This document shows, piece by piece, positions 56,231 through 64,000 of a stretch of DNA of 64,000 bases; the stretch's first letter is position 1, and every line of letters starts with the position of its first letter. Position numbers and translations under genes: made by a program. Below the pieces are notes generated by a model, which had not been told where the DNA came from, searched no databases, and was given only the letters and a program-made list of their open reading frames with translations. The stretch spans positions 5,776,064 through 5,840,063 of the forward strand of contig CM055266.1 in NCBI GenBank assembly GCA_029237695.1, given 5' to 3'. Source of the stretch: Conchocele bisecta. Its lineage: Eukaryota > Mollusca > Bivalvia > Lucinida > Thyasiridae.

Positions 56231-56360
56231 CGCCACTTTGTTGACAACACTAACCCCAATCTTACCTTGGTATATCCCTGATATCTGAACCTATTGTTAA
56301 TGTTACGAGTTATATTACACTAAAACTTATAGCTAGGACCTTGTTTTATTGCTCAAACCC

Positions 56361-56782
56361 TAGCTTAGAAAATCTGAGCTCTACAGATGTGTTTTACTAT
56401 TTTATCTGTTTTATACAATGTATTTTCAGTATCCGTGAGAGCTGAGACCCTTATAGTGTAAAATTTAGTCACAATAACAGCCCATCTTGTCCTGGCGTTT
56501 TACTACACAGTCTGACGAGTGAGAAGTTTAGCACTTCACAGTCATGTTAAAAATATGCATAGACCAATAATATACACTCACATGTGCCATTGTGGGTATA
56601 CATGTACATAGTTTGATTTTGGTTATCCTTTTATTCCCATTTGTGTAGCAAAACACCAGGACAAATTGGGCTGTTCTTGTGACTAAATTTTACTCTATAA
56701 AGGTCTGGCTCTCACGGATACAGAAAATATAAGACAGATGAAATAGTAAAACACATCCATAGAGCTTAGCTTTTCTAAGCTA
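56361..56782. mobile_element. Mutator-like MITE, 422 bp, 9-bp duplication
   Basis: TAGCTTAGAAAATCTGAGCT ... AGCTTTTCTAAGCTA, long inverted arms (~150 bp), and the exact flanking repeat CTCAAACCC at 56352-56360 and 56783-56791. Same terminal motif as the element at 40262. Confidence 0.85.
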
Positions 56783-57137
56783 CTCAAACCCTAATGTTAG
56801 TGCTAAATCAGAAAGGTGGCTGGCCAATTCTGCAGTCTAACCGGTTTAGATATCGGTGATATACTCTTAATGTTGACATCCAAGGAGACAGTTTGTGCAA
56901 AATGTTGATGGGTTTCATTGTAATACTACTGCGGTTGAGATTTATATACATGTGCCTGTGACTGGAGAAATGAGGCTTATGCATTTGTGACTTTGTAATT
57001 TTGTGATGATTGGATTGGTCGGTAAATTAACATATCAAAATCCATTCCAGTTACTTAGGGGTGAAAGGGTTAATCACATTGAAAGCTGACATGTAAATGC
57101 GATAATTAACCGACCAATGCATGTTTATGACCAATAG

Positions 57138-57456
57138 TCCATGATACAAGACCCAATTTTTTCAATTCCGTTGCACCCCCCCTCTGCCCTTAGTTTTTTT
57201 GCATCATCTTCAAGGAAAATATGTCTACTATCAGAATCTGCTTGTTGCTAGCGAAAAAAAGTGTCCAAAATGGGTGGCAACAAGCTATTTATAGACACAC
57301 CCTCGCATTTTCTGTTTTCCCAAAAAATGACATATTTTAATGAGACTTGACCAAGTTATATAATTTTTATCAAATCAGGTGGTATTTTTACACATTTTGT
57401 GAGAGGTTGGGAACTATGGAATAGTATAATGTACAATTAAACAAAAGCTGACAATC
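57138..57456 (+). repeat. Left terminal inverted repeat of the PIN/CXC element
   Basis: About 300 bp matching 62068-62403 inverted: TGCACCCCCCTCTGCCCTTA, AAGGAAAATATGTCTACTAT, CAAAATGGGTGGCAACAAGC, GCATTTTCTGTTTTCCC and GTTGGGAACTATGGAA. Few differences, so the ends are younger or better conserved than the gene inside. Confidence 0.85.
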
Positions 57457-57910
57457 CAAAAGTCATAATTTTTTCACTTTATTACCCCACCCACCCATTG
57501 GTGAAATATACATGGTAATACCTTCATGAAAACATGGTAATTTTTCACTTTATCAATTTCAATGTCATCTAGTAGTGACTATTAAACATATCCAGCGCAT
57601 ATACGTTCAATATTTGGTGTCTATCGTCAAATATACAAAGTGAAAAACAACGTATATTTTACAATTCCCCACCCACTAATTTTACAATGGTAACTTCACT
57701 GGCATTCAATATTTTGCAATGGCAAATGCTTTTAAGTGGGTGATATGTACAACCGACTACTTATATATATAATAATAGTGCTTACACTAGCAGCGGATAA
57801 TATTTGTCAATTTCAAAATGGCCGCCAGAGTGATAATATCCGTTATGTGTACAGCAAAATAGTGGCTCGAAAATGATGGGAAGGTTACACATAACAATCT
57901 ATCGGTATTA

Positions 57911-58155
57911 CCCTTTCACTCCTAAATAAAAAATGGAATGGACTGTGATATGTTACCTTTGCAGTCAATCAAATGGTCACAAAATGGCAGCCAGACTAGT
58001 CTATTTTGAAAAGGGGGTGTTTTCGTCCCCAAAATATGAAAATTACTTGCAAAAAGTGCAGATCCTGATGAGACGGCTCGTCACGAGCCGGCTCATCTGG
58101 ATCTACAGATTTTGCCAAAACCGCTTTACAGGACTGTAGGGTTGAAAGGGTCAAC
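57911..58155. mobile_element. MITE family 1, third copy, in the leader of the PIN/CXC element
   Basis: TTACCCTTTCACTCCTAAAT at the left, GTTGAAAGGGTCAA at the right, with the intact cruciform AGTGCAGATCCTGATGAGAC / CTCATCTGGATCTAC (58057-58106). Confidence 0.65.
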
Positions 58156-58382
58156 AATTCAATGGAGCAGCAAAAAGTCAGCGGAGGATTACAACAACAA
58201 CAACAAAAAATGTCAACATGCTTCGTCTGCTGTTCGACGAAACAACTACATAAACCATGATTTTCTGAGGCGTATTGCATGCCTAAGGTTTGGTATGTAC
58301 TACAGTATGATGTCCTATGATCTCGTCATGTATTGATGTGTTTTTCTGGTGTGTAGTAGTTGAAATAAATGAGAGATAGTTG

Positions 58383-61300
58383 TGCACCAATGTTGCGAGG
58401 CGCAAGCAACCAAAAACAAGACATAGATCAGTCGAACCACCACACGCACCAGTTGTACTTCCATATAATGCAGGTAAACGAGTTGGTATAGAAGAACCAA
58501 TTCCCATTGACTTGAAAATGTTCGGACAAACGATGGAATGTCAGGAACCAGCAATGGAAAAGGACTTTGCTTGGTTTCTTACGCGGTTGAACGTATGTGA
58601 ATCACTGTTTGAATGGAATGATGAGGAATTACAACGCATCGCTGGTTGGACACCTTTCAATGCAAAACTGAGAGAGAACATGGCTCCACGACTGAGCAGA
58701 GTAGGGTATTGTCAAGTGATTGATGCCAGTCCATCTGATATGGCGACTGTTTACACTGTACTCAAAAGGTCTGTGGAAATGGCTGACAAACTGGAGCTGA
58801 ACGATATAGTTGCTGTCTTCGATCAAGCGATCTATGCAAAAGCTCTTGATGTTGTCTTGAAGAATCCTGTTGAATTTGACAGGGTCGTGCTTCGTATGGG
58901 AGCTTTTCACACTGCGTGTACAATGTTATCTGTAATTGGCAAGCGATTTGGAGATGCTGGGCTAGCAGATGTACTCATAGAGTCCACAATCGTTGGAACT
59001 GGCTCAATATCAGGCGTACTTGATGGCAGGCACTATAATAGGGCGGTGCGTGTGCACAAAATTGTATTGGAGGCACTCCTTCGTCTGCGCTGGCAGAGCT
59101 ATGGTCAACACATGACAGACTCAAAATCAATTCCAGGAGTAGACCAGCAGAAAATCATTGACGGTGTCCAGAACGTACGGTCTGCCAGTTCTGTTGAGAC
59201 ATTTGATGAGCTGATAGCCTTACCGGACTTCACCAACCTGATCGACTCATATACTGACTTTGTACAGGGCATGACCGATCGATGTGTATTCTGGAACTCG
59301 TACATCGACATGGTATCGCTGTTATTGCGTTTCATCCGTTCCACACGTGAAGGAGACTGGGAATCCCATCTGTCCACACTCGCAACCATGATTCCTTGGT
59401 TCTTCGCGTATGATCGAACAAACTATGCTAGATACACTCCCGTGTACCTGTCACAGATGCTACTGTTGGAGAACACCCACCCTGAAGCACATTCATAATC
59501 TATTAAATGGAGAATTTGCTGTGCAGCGCAGTACTAACAATGGGTTTGGACAAGTTCCAGTCGATCAGACAATTGAGCAAACACTTAACAGGGATACAAA
59601 GACCAAGGGTGGAATAATCGGATTCAGCTTGAAAAGAGGGCAGTGCAACGTTGGATGATAACTGCACACACACGCGCCGCTATTACTCAGAATTGCCGTA
59701 TCATGGCAGGATTGAAAGATGATGATAGAATACACAAACAGGCATCACAACATAGGGTAAATCTAGATGAAACAGACATCCAACGTGTGTCGGCCGTGTT
59801 TAATAACTGGACAAATCCATTTGAACCCTCTAACGAGTTGTACAATGTTGCTTCCGGCGTGATTGATCTGAGTCGTTGCGCGACAATCTCATAGACGCTA
59901 TGTGAAAGGAGAGCATGAGATGAGCACATTTGTAGCTGATCGCATTCAGACAAACACTACTGACTTCCATGCTCCGCTCCCTCAAATGAAGTTGAAAACA
60001 TTCACTAGTGAGATACGTTCAACAGGTAGTAAAATACCAGACCGTGAGAGTATAATGAAAGCAGATCGAAATCTGTTTTGCAAGGCTACTTGTTTATTGC
60101 ACAAGCCCGCTCTTTGGATCTTCATGAGGTTATGAAACATGAATTGGGTCCGTACCCATGGTCAATTGCCACTGTTGATGGTTCATTGGCAAAAACTACA
60201 AAGTCGACTATGATGGACTTGATTGAGAAAGACACTGAGCCAGTCGAACATGTTCCTAGTAATGCAGCTAGAATAATTGATGGTATGGTGCTCTTACATT
60301 CACTGACAAATATTCCCGCTACGTTTTCTGAACTGGCGACAGTATATTCAGGCATAATCACATATGGATTGACATTAAATTGTCGCGTGGACATTCGTAA
60401 CTGATCAATATCCCGACATATCGATCAAGAACACTGAAAAGGCTACGACGTTCTCGTGGGGGTACACTAGTGTTTCGTAATTACCAACGGTGCTCAGTGT
60501 CCCGCGTCAATGGAAAAAGTTTCTCTCTGATGGACAAAACAAGACAGCACTCGTTGAATTCCTTGTAAGAGAATGGTCGGATCCTCGTTTCGCGTGCACA
60601 CTGAAGCGGTTGACCTCTATGTTGTGCATGGAGAGCAATGTCGAAAGCTGAGTGCAGTTCAAGGCCATGTGCAGACTGAGGACATTCTGGAGTTGTATTC
60701 CCACCTGAAGAGGCGGACACTCGCATCTGCATGCTCTTCATGCAGCAAACCATGGACATGACTGTGTAGTAATCAGAACCGTTGATGTAGACGTTGAAAT
60801 ATTGGCCTGCTATTTATGCAGACACATACCAGCACGCATCATCATCCACACAGGGACAAAGAATCGTGCTCGATATGTCGATATTAATGTAATGGCAGAA
60901 AAACTTGGTGTTGACGTGTGCAATGCATTACCCGGTCTACATGCTTTCACCGGCTGTGATTCTACTAGCTCATTCGCCGGTCGAGGCAAGAAAAAGGCAT
61001 TTGACATTGTGTCTACCAGAGAAACCATGTGTAATGCAATGCAACTGCTTGGTGGTTCGTTCAGCGTGAATGATGAACTGGTCGCATCATGTGAAGCCTT
61101 TGTTTGTGACATATATGGAAGGACTGGAACAGATGTTAATGAGCTGAGATATTCGTTACTATGTCACAAGAATATGCAAACACATAGACTTCCGCCGACT
61201 GCTGATGCTCTAGTGAAGCACGTAAAGAGAGCAAACTACCAGGCGGCGATATGGGGAGAATCCCTTGAACCACAATCTGATGTGCCAAGTCCAGACGGCA

Positions 61301-61539
61301 ATGGATGGACAATCAAGGATGGGATACTTCGCATTGATTGGATGACACTTCCGCCAGCACCAGAAGCTGTAATGCAGCTTTTGAGTTGTGGGTGTAAGGG
61401 TAGCTGCGATACAAATAGGTGCTCGTGTCGATCAAATCAGTTACCCTGCACTGATGCTTGTAAATGCAGTGAACAATGTAAAAATCGTACCGATCTAGTT
61501 ACACTTACCAGTGATGACTCTACTGATGAGTATGACTAG
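58383..61539 (+). pseudogene. Multicopy metazoan PIN-like + CXC protein gene, decayed
   Basis: A long gene in which the reading changes frame near 59490, 59640, 59890, 60090, 60400-60500 (more than one), 60600 and 60770, plus in-frame stops. The first part (58383-59498, 372 codons) has DIVAVFDQAIYAKALDVV, VVLRMGAFHTACTMLSVIG and GSISGVLDGRHYNRAVRVHK, which I recall as hallmarks of a large uncharacterised family in corals, molluscs and echinoderms. Later come TVDVDVEILA (60778-60807) and LHAFTGCDSTSSFAGRGKK (60937-60993): acidic 'DVD' and 'GCD' placed as in PIN/FEN1-type nucleases (inference). The C-terminus (61386-61487) has the CGCKGSC...CSC cluster of tesmin/TSO1-type CXC domains, DNA-binding in known families. 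Lies between terminal inverted repeats; no intron evident. Confidence 0.7.
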
Positions 61540-62067
61540 AACACCAGACAATGCATTTTTATTCTAGCAATAAAGGTATTGGCTACAGTAGTTTCTGTGG
61601 ATCAAATGCGCACATCTAACACCGGTCAGGTTTTTTATGCGCAGAAACTAGTAGAGTCAACAGCTTTAATGCATGAATATTCAGCAGATGGTGTTCCCTT
61701 CAATGTTTGGTAAAATCAGTGACTGATCAAAACATAGTATATTACAGAACATGCATTGGAGACATTATGAAAGAGCATTGTGGAATGCACAGTTGTCAGA
61801 ATTGCTGTGAATCACATAGAACTGTTTATTTTGATGCAATAAAATGTAACTACGACTTTCATAATAGCTGTCAGATTGTATTGGGTATTATCACCATGTT
61901 TGAAATGCAATAAATGCAATATGGATGTTCAAACTGTATTTTTCATAGAGTAGTATCATTACCATATATGATTTCCTCAGATGCTGTAAGAGTCATATCC
62001 TCTGGAATCAAGTGAATAGCTGGCTCAGTTAACAATATATTGTAGGAAATATGTCTTAGTTGGCGGC

Positions 62068-62403
62068 CATCTTGGATTTTGGCTTTTGTTTAATTGTACA
62101 TTATACTACTTCCATAGTTCCCAACCTCTCACAAAATGTGTAAAATACCACCTGATTTGATTAAAATTATATAACTGGTCAAGTCTCATTAAAATATGTC
62201 ATTTTTTGGGAAAACAGAAAATGCGAGGGTGTGTCTATAAATAGCTTGTTGCCACCCATTTTGGACACTTTTTTTCGCTGGCAACAAGCAGATTCTGATA
62301 GTAGACATATTTTCCTTGAAGATGATGCAAAAAAACTAAGGGCAGAGGGGGGTGCAACCAAAACCTTAATTAGGGCCTATATGCAAATTGTATCATAGAC
62401 TAC
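62068..62403 (-). repeat. Right terminal inverted repeat of the PIN/CXC element
   Basis: Inverted partner of 57138-57456; its inner edge is at AAAATCCAAGATGGC-type sequence (62062-62080). Confidence 0.85.
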
Positions 62404-62640
62404 AAGGACAAGTTGCAACTGTATTCGCACAGTATTCATTGAACTTGATAATTGACTTTCAGGTGTTTAGAGTCAGATGACCTAAGCCTGATGACAGGCT
62501 AGTTTCCGGCTGTTGTGATGAACACAAATGGTGAGTACAGATAAAATGTATAGGACTTGCACCAAATGTTATCAACATTATCAGCTTTTTAGCTCACCTG
62601 AGCGAAGCTCATGTGAGCTATTGTTACCGCAATGTGTCCA
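62404..62640. other. Host interval and start of a gagctcacctgagc block
   Basis: Unassigned to about 62588. Then TTAGCTCACCTGAGCGAAGC opens a bivalve-type interspersed repeat. Confidence 0.5.
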
Positions 62641-64000
62641 TCGTCCGTGAACATTTTCAAACGTCTTCTCCTCGGTAAACATTGGGCCTATAGTCACCAA
62701 ACTTCATGGTCATGGTCCTTAGGTAGGGGGATTACAAAATTGTTAAAATGACGTCATTACGTAATCCAAGATGGCCGCCGTCTAAAAATAGAACAAATTC
62801 TTTAAAAATCTTCTTCTCAAGAACCGTCAACCGGATTTCGACAAAACTTGGTAGGAATGATCGATGTTCAATGCTCTTTCAAAGTTGTTAAAATGGTGAC
62901 CCCGGGGTCAAAAATGGGTGTGGCGCGTGGGGTGTAATTGAAATTTTATTTTTGACCGAATATGGTCATGTCATTTATCAAATTGAAGGTATCAATGAGA
63001 CGATCACTCTGGTGCATTTTTTTGTCGAAATCGGATGGTTATGTCATCCAAGATGGCCGCCGAAAGGTCAAAAGGTCGTTCTTTTATTACAGATTTCAAA
63101 ATTCTTCTTCACATGAACTGCTTGGCCCATAGTAGCCAAACTTAAAAGTTATGGTCCATGGGTGAAGCCTTTTCATATTTGGTAAAATGGAGGTCATCAC
63201 TAATCCAAGATGGCCACTGTCTGAAAAGAGCATAAATTCTTAAAAAATCTTTTTCTCATGAACCGCTAGCCGGATTTCGAAGAAACTTGGTAGGAATGAT
63301 CGATGTACAATGCTCTTTCAAAATTGTTAAAATGGTGACCCCGGGGTCAAAAATGGGCGTGGCCCGTGGGGTCAAATTGGGGTCATATTTTATTTTTGAC
63401 CGAATATGGTCATGTTATATATCAAATTGAAGGTATCAATGAGGCGATCACTCTGGTACATTTTTTGTCGAAATCGGATTGTTATGTCATCCAAGATGGC
63501 CGCCGAAATGTCAAAAGGTCGTTCTTTTATTAGAGATTTCAAAATTCTTCTTCACATGAACTGCTTGGCCCATAGTAGCCAAACTTAAAAGTTATGGTCC
63601 ATGGGTGAAGCCTTTTCATATTTGGTAAAATGGAGGTCATCACTAATCCAAGATGGCCACTGTCTGAAAAGAGCATAAATTCTTAAAAAATCTTTTTCTC
63701 ATGAACCGCTAGCCGGATTTCGAAGAAACTTGGTAGGAATGATCGATGTACAATGCTCTTTCAAAATTGTTAAAATGGTGACCCCAGTCAAAAATGGGCG
63801 TGGCCCGTGGGGTCAAATTGGGGTCATATTTTTATTTTTTGACCGAATATGGTCATGTTATATATCAAATTGAAGGTATCAATGAGGCGATCACTCTGGT
63901 ACATTTTTTGTCGAAATCGGATTGTTATGTCATCCAAGATGGCCGCCGAAATGTCAAAAGGTCGTTCTTTTATTAGAGATTTCAAAATTCTTCTTCACAT
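62640..64000 (+). repeat. ~440-bp tandem array running off the window
   Basis: AACTTGGTAGGAATGATCGA recurs at about 62845, 63283 and 63726 (spacing 438-443). Units contain ATGGTGACCCCGGGGTCAAA, CCAAGATGGCCGCCGAAA and GAACCGCTAGCCGGATTTCG. The later two units are almost identical. Short frames such as MVMLYIKLKVSMRRSLW are repeat by-products. Confidence 0.85.

Larger units (their letters stand above)
57138..62403 (+). mobile_element. 5.3-kb element: long inverted repeats around one PIN/CXC gene
   Basis: Two ~300-bp inverted repeats enclose a single large reading region (58383-61539), ~900 bp of leader containing a MITE (57911-58155) and ~530 bp of trailer. Outer limits are estimated from where the inverted similarity stops (TAGTCCATGATACAA and its partner). 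No target duplication could be fixed (ccaa / caag at the edges). No other gene lies inside. Confidence 0.6.

Noticed and set aside
58629..59389. 93-94-codon minus-strand frames opposite the PIN/CXC gene
   Set aside because: Shadows of the plus-strand 372-codon frame.
53250..63588. Identical 60-codon frames MVMLYIKLKVSM... at two places as a duplicated gene
   Set aside because: Both are inside the 440-bp satellite unit; the third unit breaks the frame and no domain is present.

Overview
The window looks like nuclear DNA of a marine invertebrate, most probably a bivalve mollusc. It is AT-rich and intron-scale, and it is dominated by short interspersed repeats, foldback elements and minisatellites of kinds I associate with bivalve genomes: 'tatgcccc...' blocks with cgtccgtccg runs, a retroposon ending in an (AAAC)n-like tail, gagctcacctgagc blocks, and ~150-bp tandem cores inside insertions. 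No intact multi-exon host gene can be read with confidence.

Bases 1-7797 are the right-hand part of an endogenous viral, Polinton/adintovirus-like element (A). It carries a morphogenesis cluster: a coiled-coil/membrane protein cut by the window edge, a broken candidate hexon-like capsid gene, a penton-like (single jelly-roll-like) gene, a broken fibre-like gene built from seven ~48-residue coiled-coil repeats plus a beta-rich head, and a small membrane protein. A tRNA-like Pol III unit and two duplicated small genes follow. A ~265-bp terminal repeat ends in a 64-bp palindrome (7733-7796). The same terminus recurs inverted at 15347-15600 as the left end of a second, truncated element (B), with a frameshifted zinc-finger/coiled-coil gene and a 125-residue gene with a SAP/HeH-like N-terminus. 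DNA polymerase and integrase are not in the window.

Bases 7.8-19 kb are host repeats. Two copies of one duplicated segment (12.24-15.33 and 17.66-19.03 kb) carry different insertions. One is a ~2.08 kb HINE/pearl-like insertion with a tandem core, whose empty site is preserved in the other copy. Two foldback elements made of ~20-bp units lie at 16.75-18.24 kb.

Bases 19-57 kb contain a broken Tc1-type DD34E transposase, G/C-tract and 112-bp tandem arrays, and many non-autonomous DNA elements. For several the target-site duplication is readable: two Mutator-like elements with 9-bp duplications, three TTAA elements, one TA element, a 160-bp perfect-type palindrome with an 8-bp duplication, and a 110-bp insertion inside a tandem unit. 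This part also has tRNA-derived sequences, an RTE/CR1/Jockey-type LINE pseudogene and ~180-bp tandem arrays.

Bases 57.14-62.40 kb hold the most unusual unit: ~300-bp terminal inverted repeats enclosing a single decayed gene of a multicopy metazoan family with PIN/FEN1-like acidic motifs and a C-terminal tesmin/TSO1-type CXC cysteine cluster. The window ends in a ~440-bp tandem repeat that runs off the edge.
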